Source of the DNA: Strigamia acuminata
Lineage: Eukaryota > Arthropoda > Chilopoda > Geophilomorpha > Linotaeniidae
DNA length: 64,000 bases
Reading direction: 5' to 3'
Assembly: GCA_949358305.1 (NCBI GenBank)
Contig: OX442316.1
Coordinates: 18,972,001-19,036,000, forward strand
A model generated the notes under the pieces. It saw only the letters and a program-made list of their open reading frames with translations. It ran no database searches and was not told where the DNA came from. This document shows, in pieces, positions 8,676 to 20,872 of this stretch (positions are counted from its first letter, which is position 1; each line of letters begins with the position of its first letter). A program made the position numbers and the translations under genes.

Positions 8676-11600
8676 TTATTCATGCGTGACAATCTCGGAC
8701 ATGTTCACGCTTTGAGTCGTTGTAGAATGAGCCCTGAAGACCCAGTACTGATCTTGATAAAGATGCCACCGCTTAAACGATCGTTTGATCAGAACGTGCA
8801 CCTGAGTAGCATCACACGCGAGGTAAATGAGTATTTTAAACAAGTTTTGACGGCACACAGAAAGAAGCAGCGGAGGAAGAAAGGAATATTGCGAATGCGA
8901 ATGCCAACACACTGCGCTCGTCAAGTGTGTTCCGTGACGGTGACGCTTTGGCGGTAAATGTCACGTAGTTGCCGACTGTTCCTGTCCAATTTTTTTTCAA
9001 CTTTGTACTGCGTGAAGGACCGTCTCAACAAAGATAAAATCTAAAGAAAAAGAAACGAGGCAAACAAAGCCATGTTTCTCCACTCATTCCAATTATCCAA
9101 AGAAAAGGAAAGAAAAGGAAAGAAAAGAAAAGGAAACATGACGTGCAGCATAAATATTTTTTAAAAAAGAAATAAAGCATTTACCTCTCCATTGAGATAA
9201 CAAAATATGAGCGCCACAAGAAATCCCTACGCAAACGGAGGAATGGATAAATAAATAAATAAATAAATAAATAAACACACAATTTAGAAACTTAAAAGCC
9301 AAGTTACTTGTAAGCCATCGAGTAAATAATTGACGTAGTAATATGCTTGGAGCCATGCACAAGGGCCCGTCGAAGGCTTATAGATTGTGATGACAAAGTG
9401 CACACCAAACAGAGGCACTAAAACGAACGTGGCTCGAACTGCTTTCCTGTAAATTACAAACTGATTCAATGTTTTGTTTGGATCCGATCCGAAACGAAAC
9501 GAAACGAATCGAAACGGATCGCATCGTCAGTTCACTTCACTTGTATTGACTCGGCTCATTGGTGTTGGTGGCTCGTAGCTTGATGATTAGCACTCGAATG
9601 ATGTTGCAAAGAAAGATGACATTTAACTGAAACGATCGAGGCTTTAACGACAACAGATTGTTTGGTAATTCACGCTTGTTTTACAGCGAGACTCAGAAGA
9701 TTTGGAACGTGGAACACCCACTCGTAGCCCTCGGTGGGAGCGTACCAACATCCCGAGTTGAAATCACCGTAAAAAAACATCAAAATACTGTACACAGTGG
9801 CAGGAATGATTGGGAATCCTGAAACGAACAAGGTGCTAGATGTTGCAAGCGTACGAGTTGTGTTCATTACGACATTACCCCATCCTATGAGATAATAGAT
9901 GATGAGATTTTTCTGCTCGGCAAATGCGGCCACGATGAGCTTGTGCAAATAAAGTCCTTCGCAAAACATCCACATGTAGTTACTAGTGCGCGTGTATTTA
10001 GTTAAAACGTACACAAATTTGCATCCAACCTGAAAAGAAAATAAATAAGCTCGAGAAATACAGAAAGAAAGAAAGAAAGAAGGAAGGAAAAATTGATTTC
10101 TTCCTCACTCACGGTGCCCTCCGTCAACCAGCGATCGGACGACACGAGCGGTTGCAAAATCAACAGATACTTGAAGATGATAAAGACGACGCCATTAATG
10201 AAGATGGAAAAGAAAAGATTTTTGTGCATCGTTATGCGAGGAACCCGTAGTTGTCTAAAAACACATTTCTCAAAACACTTGAAAAAAGAAAAAGAAGCCG
10301 CTTTTTCTCTTACTTGTAGGCAAAAAATATAACGAGCGCAGGCGCGAGTGCCAACAGCGACACCACGTACGCCACGAGGTGCGCGTAATGACGTGTGGTG
10401 TCCGTATCTTTAGCAACGCAAGAACTGTAATCTGTCCATTCAAACTGGGTGTTGGGGAAGTAAGGCCAATGACCCGGATGTTCGCAGGAGCGCTTAAACC
10501 TCACTGCAATTTACTCGGAACTTAATCGAACCAAAAAATAAAAACACAATCACAAATAATTAATTCTTACTCGGACACACGGGACGCTCCCCTCCGAAGT
10601 AAATGTGCTCGGGACACGGAACTTCGAACGAGTGATTGGCAAGAGTGTCGTCGAAACATTGCCAACCGTCCCAAGTCCTGGGACAAACGACGGCGTCTAA
10701 GAAAAAGAGACCCGAGACGCGAGCGCGTTTACATGCAATTTTGACGAGCACATTGAGATCGAGATGAATTACTCACCGGTAGGTGCGGGGGGTTTGCTCG
10801 ACATGGATTTGCAACATTCGACCGCATTCTGGCAACACAAACGCAACTGTCCCTTGTCACTTTCCTTAATGAAAGTCCGATAAATTTCGCTGTTGGAGTC
10901 ACTCAGGTCGTAGGCCTCGGGAGCCAGTCTCCTGTAAACGGTCGTGGCATTTTCCAACGCGTGCGGTGCGCACAACGCCATGTGCGTACAGTTTTGCCAA
11001 TACTCGCTTCCTTTGCACACCATAAACTTTCTGTCGAGCGGAATGACTTGTTCCGGGAGAAAGAGATAGCACAACAGACACGTTAGCCATGCAAAATCTT
11101 CCACTGTACAAAATCTACCTTGGCGATTCAAAACGGTTCGACACAGGTGCGGTCGAGACGATCCAATTGTCAAATTGGAGCCGGACACGACCGACACAAT
11201 CTGTTGCAAACAATTAGTACGCTAGAACAACACTTGTTAGAAAAACATATTCGACGGGACACTTTTCCAAGACCTTTTCAAATCGATTTTTAAGTCGAGA
11301 AAATTCGTTTCGAAATTAATGTAATGAAACCGTCTTGCATGGTTGCTCACCACACACACAAACGCGATGCACTTTTTTTGCCCACTACAAATGAAATCCA
11401 AATAGCCAGCCATTTTTTTTTCTTTATCTTCCTCGTTTAATTTTTTTTTTCTGGACCTCGTCCAAACCCAGCAATAACATTTGGTTTCGTTCAGAATTTT
11501 TTCTTGCTTCATTTCGCCATGTGCTAGTGTACCCGACATTGTATAAATGGCTTGTGTGTACACAAAAAAAATTCTAACCGGTAATGGATTTAAATTTTTT

Positions 11601-11687
11601 TTTTTTTAAAAAAAAGAGAAAATGCAAAGCTGGACTTACTGCAATGAAAAGAAACCGTGTAGTCATAGAAAAATGCCCCCACGACAT
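8676..11687 (-). CDS. Class B1 (secretin-family) GPCR, calcitonin/DH31-receptor-like
   Basis: Eleven exons: 11687-11640, 11200-10777, 10696-10571, 10503-10314, 10254-10113, 10029-9879, 9818-9685, 9626-9541, 9446-9308, 9226-9185, 8801-8676; all junction phases agree. Exon 1 gives MTTRFLFIA, completing a signal peptide with IVSVVSGS in exon 2. The hormone-binding domain shows CPRTWDGWQCF and VPCPEHIY. TM2 has ITMHKNLFFS, TM3 YMWMFCEGLYLHKLIV, TM4 GWGFPIIPA, and TM7 LNGEV followed by a short 41-residue tail. The TM2-TM4 motifs resemble calcitonin/CGRP receptors (DH31 receptor in arthropods); the TM5-TM6 part also recalls PDF and PTH receptors, so the ligand is open. It should couple peptide hormone binding to Gs/cAMP. 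The ectodomain is long and cysteine-rich, and exon 2 holds an odd hydrophobic stretch. Confidence 0.9.
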
Positions 11688-14600
11688 GTTCCTCGTTACC
11701 GTCAACCTCAATGCGGTGGTCTCGAAACAAGTTGAGTTGAAAAAACTGCGCTTGCGGATCAACCTCAATTATTTCTTCCTCAATGGCTTCTGTATGTAAA
11801 AAACTAAACAAATAAAAGCAAAAGTCAATTGTAAAGCAAAAATAAGAGCAAAATTGGCAGGAGTAAACTGTAAAAATGAGAAATAATAGCTACACTTCAG
11901 CTTTTAAGTATCCTATCCCCATTCTCAAGGGCGTTGGGAGTAATGTATGAGTTTACAAGAGTAAATTGGCACGTTTGCATTCGGTGCAATTGGTCTCGTA
12001 TCTTCCTGTCGTGGCAGTAATTGCTCCAAGTATCAAAGCCGCCAAATGCAGTCTTTATTTGTTCCAATTTGACAAAATCCCATCAATTACACCTTCGCCA
12101 AATTAGTCAACGACTGAATGCAAATTCGGCTCTAAGTGCCACTGATAATTGCGTCTCAGCTCTCAACTCTCAAAGCTCCGTGCAAAACTTGAACCATTTG
12201 ATTAAATATTAAAAGCCCACAATAAAACATTTTCAAGTACGAGTTTTATGCATTTTCTGCCGTTTGTATCTGCTGGAGACATTCTAAACGACAGACTTGC
12301 AAGTTAGTTAGTATAATTGAGATGACAAAAAAGCGGATCAAGCCCAACACTCGAAACAAATCTAACCAAAAGGTAATAGACAATAATCATAATTCTTGGC
12401 AGTTATTCAAATTCTAATGACATACCGGTATGTGAAATTATTGAAATGCAACCATTTTAGTTGATTTATGACATGTTTTATCATCGTTTTTGTCGCTTAG
12501 CTTAATGAAGTTAAGCTCATTTGCATGTTGGCTCCGAGCTGAAATCACTTCAAGTTATTAATCAAACAAGTTACAAGTTGCAGTTGGAGATAGAGATGGA
12601 GCTGGAGGTGGCATCAAAAAACAATTCCCATTTCGAGCAGGAGTTGCAAATCCAGTCACACCAGATGTACCCAATAAAAAAAGAAAAAAAGAAAAAAAAA
12701 ATCCAGATCAGAGTGGTGACATTGGTATTCGGGCGGCGTCCTCTGCTCTTCCCGCGCTCATTCGACTCCAAAAAAAAACTTCTCAGTAAGTCACAGAGAG
12801 ATGAGGTTGAAGACGAAAACGACACGACACGATGACATCCAAACATTCCAATGAGGTTTCTTCAATCATCAATCTGCGCCTTCTTTTTCAATTGCAATTT
12901 TTTGTCTATTTTCTTTCAATGGCAAGTATAAATCTTTATGACTGATTCATTCCAAATAACGAACACCAAATTAGTCGATCCAATTAAAGCCGAAAGCGAT
13001 CGTTATTGCTCGGCAATAATTTTTACATTTCCCCTTGGGAAATGTAAAAATACCAAATGTATTTTCTAACAAATTAACAGATTAAACGACGGTGCATTCG
13101 GTTGCAGATGGCATTGAAAAGTGGATAAATCTAATTTGCCAATTGCGAGCAGGGGTTTGAAGTCTTTACGTTCCTTTCCTTTCGCACTTTCAAGATGTTA
13201 CCATAAACCAATAACGAGAATCGCAATTCGCAATTGCCGCCACAAGTTGCAACTGGAGACGCAAATTATTCGTGAAATTCGGTGGCAAAAATTATTCGGA
13301 CCGCTAATATCACTCCAATATTGGTTTTGTTATTAGAGAGTTAATCTGACGGAGGTGTCGTCACGATGATGGCCGAGCGTGGATAATGTGCCCTCTTTAT
13401 CATCGATTTTATAGGAGAATAAAAGCGAATCCCAGGAAAAGCTTAAGTTCCGCTCCCTCCCTCAATTATTCCGTCTTGGTGGCACCGCAATGCCGACTTG
13501 CCGAGTGCCTCTCCTCACTCGGTTTCACCCCTCACTTGAAAATCACTCGGCCTTTAATTAATCAGAGTGGACTGTGTAAACAAAAAAGAAAAGAAAAGAA
13601 AAGAAAAGGAAGAAAAGAAAAGAATGCCAAGAAAATCTGTCTGGATTAGTGCCAAACTTTAGTGGAGTTGGCAATCGCTAGAATCACCTGTCCGAAACGA
13701 AGGATCGAAGACAATGGAGGATTGCATTTGATTTGCTTTGATTCTTTTCTTTTCTTCCTTAAACTTAAACGCTTCCACGTAGAAACAATAGAAACAATAT
13801 AAAAAAAAATGAACTAGATGGGAAAGGGAGCGACAAAGAGCGAGGGAAAGAGCATCTAGCGAAAACGTCGCTTGGGAATCTTGATTATCAGTCCTCGTCC
13901 ACCGGATGAGAGAAGAAAAAAGAAGAGAAGAGTAGAGTAGAGCCGTGGAGTACAGAGTAGGGTATTACGTGAGCAGTATCTAAGTAATCTCGTCGGATTT
14001 TCTTTTTTAAAGTTTGGTAATTAAATTTTGTTTGAAGGAATTAAAGTTGGTCACGTCTTTGGCCACGATGAGATGAGATGAGATGAGATGCGATGAGATG
14101 TAGAGTATATAAAAATGTGCTTTGCATTCGCTCCGAATGAAAAGTTTTATTTATTTCGATGGAATATCTTAGATAAGCTTATATATATGAAATTCACTTG
14201 AAAACAAATTGTAACGTGACGTGACGAGAGTTCGTAACAAATTCTTACTTTCTTTTTTCTATTTTTCAGGCAATATTCATTTTCATTTTAGTTTTTATTT
14301 TTATTTTTATTTTATGACATCTCCCGTTCAGATTTATTCATTTTTTTTCCTTCTTTTTTGGAAGTTTGAATTTGGGATTTGACGGATTGTCCATAAATTG
14401 GACGATTGTGTTTGCCGGAAAGTTAACCTCGGACTCGAGAGCGCGGGATTGGTCGGGTCGAGTCGGGTCGGGTCGTTTTACGCCGTTGCTCGTCTCACGC
14501 AAATTGCGCATTTCAGCCGCGTCTTAAACGGTAATTTACTCGGGCCGTTTTCGCTCTTGCTCTCCATCCGTAAATTGTGTCTACGTCGTCATTTAGTGCA

Positions 14601-15636
14601 CTAAATAATTTGCTATTCGTTTGTGTTGATAAACACCAACTTTTATTTCTTCGTCCTTCTTATTACACGTAAATAATCGCTCGTGATACGCGAATTATGA
14701 CACGTTTACGAGCAGCGCCCATCAAGACGCCTGATAAACTTTATAGGTTCGAACGCCTGCCCTTGCCCGTCCGCCCGGCCACCAGAGACGCCAGCTCAAA
14801 GTTATTTCGTCCATACTCACTGGCACCCACCCTTCGCTCCTCGACCCCTCCCTCGCAAAATCACAAAAAATTGTGAATAATATTAGGAATAAAAGTCACC
14901 ACTTTGTGCTGACTCCACCTCGAGCTCACACTGCCAAATCACGTGATTCAATTCCTCTTGCCGAACGAGAACGAGAACGACCTGGTCCCAAAAAAAAGAG
15001 AAGAAGAAGAAGAAGAAAAAATACAATTTATTGCTGTCTTTCTTTCCATTTACAACTAAATGCGATGACGTGCAATTTTCAGCATCTTTCGCTGACAGTT
15101 GATAAGATAAACCATTAAGACATAAGAAACACGAGAAAACGCTACTGTTGTGTTCAAGTTTTTTTCTCCAACAGAATTATGGAATCGAAGCGGGTGAATA
15201 TCAAACGGTTTGTTTTATATTTGCTCCGTATTTGCTTTCACTTTAATGGTCAAACCAAACACATAAAATATTCGAAGCTATAAATTTGAAACAACATTTG
15301 CCGCATCTTAAATGTCTGATCACGAGATAAACGCACGAGATTGGAAATTGTAATGGGAAAAAACTTGCTAAACTAACCTAAAATAAGTAATAACCCTAAA
15401 CGCTTTCTGAACAAGTTTGACTGGTCTTATTGCTTGACCGTATTTGCTTACCGCGAGTCGGGCATCGAATGATGTCTCTTAGCGCATTTATCCAATCTCG
15501 GCTCGACGTCCGCCTCGGCGTCGGCGTCGGCGTCCGCGTTGACTGGAACGGAGAGAAGGAAGGCACACGGCCGAGTCCGTGCGCTTTCTTTATGGGCGCC
15601 AACACGCGCGCCTCTATTGATCTACACAACCGGACG

Positions 15637-15644
15637 TGACGTCA
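15637..15644. promoter_or_regulatory. Palindromic CRE (TGACGTCA)
   Basis: A full cAMP-response element lies at the edge of a GC-rich island. It is the consensus site for CREB/ATF bZIP factors. It is about 4 kb upstream of the class B receptor on the minus strand, so a role in that gene's regulation is possible but unproven; an 8-bp match can arise by chance. Confidence 0.3.
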
Positions 15645-17672
15645 CATTACAATCTTGAAACAAATTCCTCACAACCAAAATATTTCATTTTCCTCGATGC
15701 TCTTAATTTGGCCACTCTGCCATCTGTTGTAGAATCGATTTAAAAAATTGCGGGCCAAATGTTAACGTTTCTCTCGCCAACCGAATTACGTACTACTAGT
15801 ACCGTAATCACTACTACCGCAAACACTCGTCAACAAAACTTGCCACTAAATTATGGCAGTTTCAAAACACCAAAAAATAGGAAAATCAGATTAAATCAAA
15901 GACTTTCTTTTTTTTATATTGAGAGTTGAGACAGATATTTCTACATTTATTTCCGTTTCTTAAAAGAATATTCTTTTACTGCGAATGCTACGAGTCGTCT
16001 TTCAGAGCAAAATGACTTTATTGATTGAAAAATGACATTTCATTTTGTTTATTTAATATTTTAAACGCTCAATATCCGCATTGCATCGGACCAAGAATTT
16101 TTTAGAAAATCTAAAAAACACATTACTTGTATTTGTCCGATCAAACAGGTTTGCGAAAGAGTAAGTTTATGTCACGCGCCACAAAAGCGGAAATGAGATA
16201 TAAGATAAATAATATACCGATACTTGGATTTCGTTTCGAATCCTGTCTTTTTGTTTAATCCAGTTTTGAGTAGTGGTTGCATCTGTTTTTTAAATCAATA
16301 AAGGAAAGTTTTATGACGCAACTCCCTGCAGTGATGCGATGGGTCGAGACGGGAGCCACCACCACACCACCAGCGCGTTGATTACGCTTTTTCCATTCAG
16401 TATTCACCTCGTCAACCCCCAACAAATTACAAACACACGCAAATCAATCGGCGATGAAAAAGCGTAATCAAAACACCTTTGAACCCGAGAAAAGCGCTAT
16501 CACTCGTGGCTGTTGCGTTGCCATGGGAAAGAAAGCGAACGGAAGCGATCTAGCGCCGGTCGCCGGTCGCCGGTCGCCAATAGCAACAGCACAGCTTCCA
16601 CTTACATTTTTATGGAAAAAAGTTTTATTTAAAACGTTTCATTCTTCAAATTCCACCATAAATTTTACGACATTTGCACAATTTATATATATATCTTATA
16701 TATAAATTTATGTGTACGAATAAAAACATGGTGATAACTGATTAAAAACTCGTCCGACCGTAGCAATAAAAAAAAAGAAAAAAGAAATGAAAGTCAAGTT
16801 GACAAATCGAGACACGTGTCAATTAATAGTACCTTTCTTTCTTCCGTATCAAGTATTCGAGTATTGGCGTGTACGATGCGGCTGTCTCACTCTCTGGTCT
16901 TTCTCCGGTCTCGCGCTATGGTCGGTTCTTGTCGAGCCCGCCTCGTCCATAAAAGACTGATTTTAGTGGTCGTAAAGTGAGTCCTGAGATATTGGTCCAA
17001 TCGCGGTAGCCACGACTTAGAAACACGAAAGAGTTGACCTGACTGCCATACAATAATAAAAATACCTGCTAGCCGTTTACTGTTTGCTTTTCGTTTCATT
17101 TGAATTAATCCGTGATTAGTGTCGGTCGACGCCAACTCGCAAACTCAAACTGACTCGACTTGACTCGACTCGACTTTCATTTTCTTTTCTTTTCTTTTTG
17201 CTTTGGTTTGCGTCATTCCGGTTTTAATATCGGATGGAGTTTGTTTGTTCCGACCGCGAGTGAAATACACACACACGTGCTAAGTTGTAGAAGAATGGGG
17301 TTGGGGGCGATGAATGACGGAAATGCAGTTGTTTGGCACACGGGCTGGTGGTCGAGTGGAAATTAATTCAGCGTGTGTGCCCACCCGAGGGAACGTTCGC
17401 TTATTGCTCTCGAAACGAGCTCTCGTTGCCATCTCGTCCGTAAGGTGGCAACGACCAACGACTACTCTCTCTCTCTCTCTCGCTCTCCAACACAAGAGAA
17501 CCCGAGCCAAAAGCACGACCTACTTTGTCAAAATTGCAGTCGCTACTGCACTTGCCTCACTCACCTCTTTCGCTCGCTCTGGCTGACCACTCACTCGATT
17601 ATAGTTTTAAAATGGATACTACTACTGTACTGCCAAACCAACTGACCAATTCCATCGCTTTCCATTCGATTT

Positions 17673-17720
17673 GATGGGATGGGAATGGGAACGGGAACGG
17701 GAATGGGAATGGGAATGGGA
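17673..17720. repeat. GGGAAT/GGGAAC short tandem repeat
   Basis: About eight slightly varied hexamer units of GGGAAT and GGGAAC stand in a row. No function is implied. Confidence 0.8.
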
Positions 17721-17880
17721 TCGGCACAATTAAGGCTTTTTCTGCTCCGCCGGTTTATCGATTAACAATACATCGTGCGCTGTCATCGGCGAAAATCAGG
17801 CAAGAACAATTATTTCATCAGTGGCGCGGAAATGCGCTAACGAGATGACTATTCATTTCACCCCAACTAGGTTCGTTTTA

Positions 17881-18141
17881 CAATCAAAATCAAAAATCAA
17901 AATCAAAATCAAAAATTAAATCCAAAATCCAAAATTAAAATAAAAATCAAATATTAAAATAAAAATAAAAAATTAAAATAAAAATAAAAAATTAAAATTA
18001 AAATTAAAAACTTAAATAAAAATCAAAAATTAAAATCAAAATCAAAATCAAAATCAAAATCAAAAATCAAAATCGAAATCAAAATCAAAATCAAAAATCA
18101 AAAATCAAAATCAAAAATCAAATTCAAAAATCAAAATCAAA
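17881..18141. repeat. AAAATC/AAAATA degenerate tandem array
   Basis: About 260 bp of short units (AAAATC, AAAAATC, AAAATA, AAAATT) with almost no C or G outside the unit. The array ends about 30 bp before the stop codon of the exchanger, so on the minus strand it would form most of a very T/G-biased 3' UTR, or lie just past the poly(A) site. Confidence 0.85.
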
Positions 18142-18173
18142 CGGACAAAAATCTTAGGTGATAACATTTGATT

Positions 18174-20872
18174 TTATTCTATACAGGTCGGGAGGTTGAC
18201 ATCTCCGAATACGTTGAGCTCGAAGAGGGACGACACGGTGAGAAATGCGCCGTAGATCAATAGACACGTCCAACCGACCGTCTTGTTCAGTTTGAACCCG
18301 TTCGCGGCGACGGTGCCGAACATAAACACGACGGTGGTGAGCAGAGCGATGACCGAATACTCCAGGCCCTTGCTGTTGATGGCCACCGAGTAATCCTTAA
18401 GAGGCGACATGGCCGCTTTGATGAGCCACGGCAGACCCAGGCAGAACAAGATGTCGAACACGTTGCTGCCCACGCTGTTGGAAATCGCCATGTTTCCAAA
18501 ACCTAACGACAACAAGAACAAACAACAACAAAAATTGAATAATAAATTAGATACCGGAACTGTACACTCGTTGCCACTTTACGAGATGCAAAATGGAGCA
18601 TCTGCAACGCTCTCTCGGGACCCGCCACCTGTGCCCCCAGAGATAGAAGGAGAGAGATAGATTACCCTTCTTCTTCTTCTACTTTCTTTTTTAAATTATT
18701 TATTTATGTGGCATTGGTCATAGAAACGCTACATTTACGCGTGACCTCGAATAAGAAATGATTTTATTCGCTCGTAAATTGGCAAGATACGCATAAAGAG
18801 TGCGAGCAAAGACGAAGACGAAGACGAAGGCGTCAATAGTGAAATTGGAATGAAATCTGCGGGCAATAAAACGAGATCGCACATTGATTCGAGTCACGTG
18901 GGAGCTAATTAAAAGAAGAAACTGGCGCAAATTATCCACTCACCTGAATTAAAAAAAAATTGTTATATTTGCAACTTGGTTTATGGCGCATGAGTAAAGT
19001 TTTAATAGTCGTAAACAAGGGAGAGAAAAAAAGAAAGATAGAAAGAAAGAAAGAAAACTCACCTTGTCGACAAACTATCACGCTCGAAATGGCTTCGGGA
19101 ACGCTGGTTCCGGCTGCGAGGAACGTCAAGCCCATCACGGTGTCGGGAATGCCGAATGTGTGCCCTTGAACGAAACAAACATTTACTAATTTTTCCCATT
19201 TCTAATTGGCAACTGCAATTTACCGATGACGGTGACCATCCAGGACACGAGGTACGACAAGGCGCCGATGTACGTGATGGAAATGAGGAAAGTGCAAATG
19301 TACCAATTTTTCCACCTCTTGGTGCGGCAATCGGGAATCGTGACGTAGAAAATCAAAGCGATAGGCCAAATGAGCACCCATCCTATTTGTTTACAACTTC
19401 CTCCAAACGGCATCGAAAATATCGAACCGTCCTCTTAAAAAAAGAAAAAGAAAATCAATTTCGTTAATTAACTTAATTAATTAATTAATTCAATTAGTTC
19501 AATTAATTCTGACCCTCGTCGTTCGATCCTTCGAGCATCTCTCGAATGCTGACGTCGTTCACTTTTTCCGTCGGCACTTCCAGGTTATTTTGGTCTTTCG
19601 CTTGTTTCTCCGCGTCGACGTTCGAGTCGGACGTCGTGCTGTGAGCGCTGTAGGTTCTCACGCGATGCGTGTGCGATAAAAGCGGCTCCTTTTCACTCGC
19701 GTCAATTTCCTTTTTTTTCGCGAATCGGTCGGCAAATGCGTTGAGCGTATTTGAAATTTTCTCGTTGAAATACATCATGACGATGTAGAGGATGAACAAA
19801 ACGATCAAACCGAGTGCTTCGTACCTGTCCATTCCAACATGTTGGCAACATGCAACCAAATTGAGAAGAACTTGAAAAACATGCGACCATATTACCAATA
19901 AATGCGCGAATCCCAAATAACGACGATCAAAGCCACGACCGACAACGTGTAAGCCATGCAATCGCGGGTCAAGGGCCACCAGTCCAACGGAATCACCTGC
20001 AAATCGAATCCTCCGAGTAAAGTAAAGCCGCGCAAGAAGATAGAAAGAGAAAGTGAAAGAGAGCTCCAGCTCCCTTCCTTCCCTTCTGCTGCACTTACGA
20101 TTCCAGCCAATAAACCGCACACGGCCACGACGGCCAGGATATTGAAAACGGCCGAACCGACGATGGTGCCTACTCCGATATCACCTTCCGTTATGAAAGA
20201 ACCTGAGCGCAAACCCGAAAATTACAACACTCAACCGAATCATTTCTCGTATCGTTTATCCTTATCCTATCGTTTACCGATCACCGATGTGAATAGTTCC
20301 GGCGCCGAAGTTCCTGCAGCCATGAACGTTGCGCCCGCGATGTCGCTCGGTAAATTAAAAGCTGTTCAAATATTTCATTTTAATCGTTTAAACATTTTAT
20401 TTTAATTTTGATTTTTAAATTATGACCTTCGCTGATGCCGCCCAGTGATGGAACGAAATAATCATCGCACACGATAGCCAGCGCGTAACATATAAAGATG
20501 GAGATGACGAAATGGAAAACGATACCTCCTTGAAGTCGTTGTTGTTGAGTTAAAAAGTCATTGGGGAAGTCGTTGATCGAAGGAGGCACGCAAGAGAGGC
20601 GAGATGTGGCGAGCAAGTGGCGCCCTCCTTAAACGACAAAATGAATTAGTTTCGCTGGCGGTTTGACAATTCCGAGGACAATTCGATCGCGTCCGACTCG
20701 AACCTGAATTGCTGACCGGCTGTGTCAAACTCTCGCTCCGTCTACCCGCGAAAATCGAGTAGGCGAAAAAGATGCAGAGGAAAAAAACGGGTAGTTTCCA
20801 AAATGTTTTTTTCTTGTTGCTCACGAACAGCGTTTTCCTCGTTGTTGCGACCGACGTGTTCATCGTGTTCAT
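18174..20872 (-). CDS. Na+/Ca2+(-K+) exchanger, NCKX/SLC24 type
   Basis: Nine exons: 20872-20746, 20627-20427, 20361-20278, 20202-20099, 19996-19896, 19824-19514, 19433-19224, 19164-19063, 18502-18174; phases all agree, about 522 aa. An N-terminal hydrophobic segment ([18 protein letters not shown]) is followed by CVPPSIND and a TM helix ending CDDYFVPSL, as in NCKX proteins. The alpha-1 repeat is [20 protein letters not shown]. The alpha-2 repeat is [20 protein letters not shown] followed by [17 protein letters not shown]. The cytoplasmic loop is short and charged. NCKX proteins extrude Ca2+ using Na+ and K+ gradients. Two alpha-2 ion-site positions differ: Glu for Asp in SVPEA, and Asn for Asp in GNMA. 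The stop codon overlaps an AATAAA. Confidence 0.92.

Larger units (their letters stand above)
11688..18173. other. Gene-poor upstream region of the class B GPCR
   Basis: About 6.5 kb between the receptor start and the 3' end of the exchanger. Only short open frames without family resemblance or consistent splicing were seen. It probably contains the receptor's promoter and noncoding 5' exons: a good acceptor on the minus strand near 11795 leads into exon 1. GC-rich islands occur at about 14400-14560 and 15480-15640. Simple repeats include an AAAAG run at about 13578-13625 and the AAAATC array before the exchanger stop. A tRNA-like B box at about 14751 has no matching 5' half. Confidence 0.55.

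Noticed and set aside
8682-8957. 91-codon plus-strand frame
   Set aside because: It is opposite the class B receptor's last exon, whose minus frame continues TM7 with a matching phase.
14744-14760. tRNA B-box-like GGTTCGAACGCC
   Set aside because: No A box, acceptor stem or cloverleaf could be formed with the flanking 80 bases.
17881-18141. CRISPR-like spaced repeats
   Set aside because: The units are 6-7 bp and contiguous with no unique spacers; it is low-complexity DNA in a eukaryotic genome.
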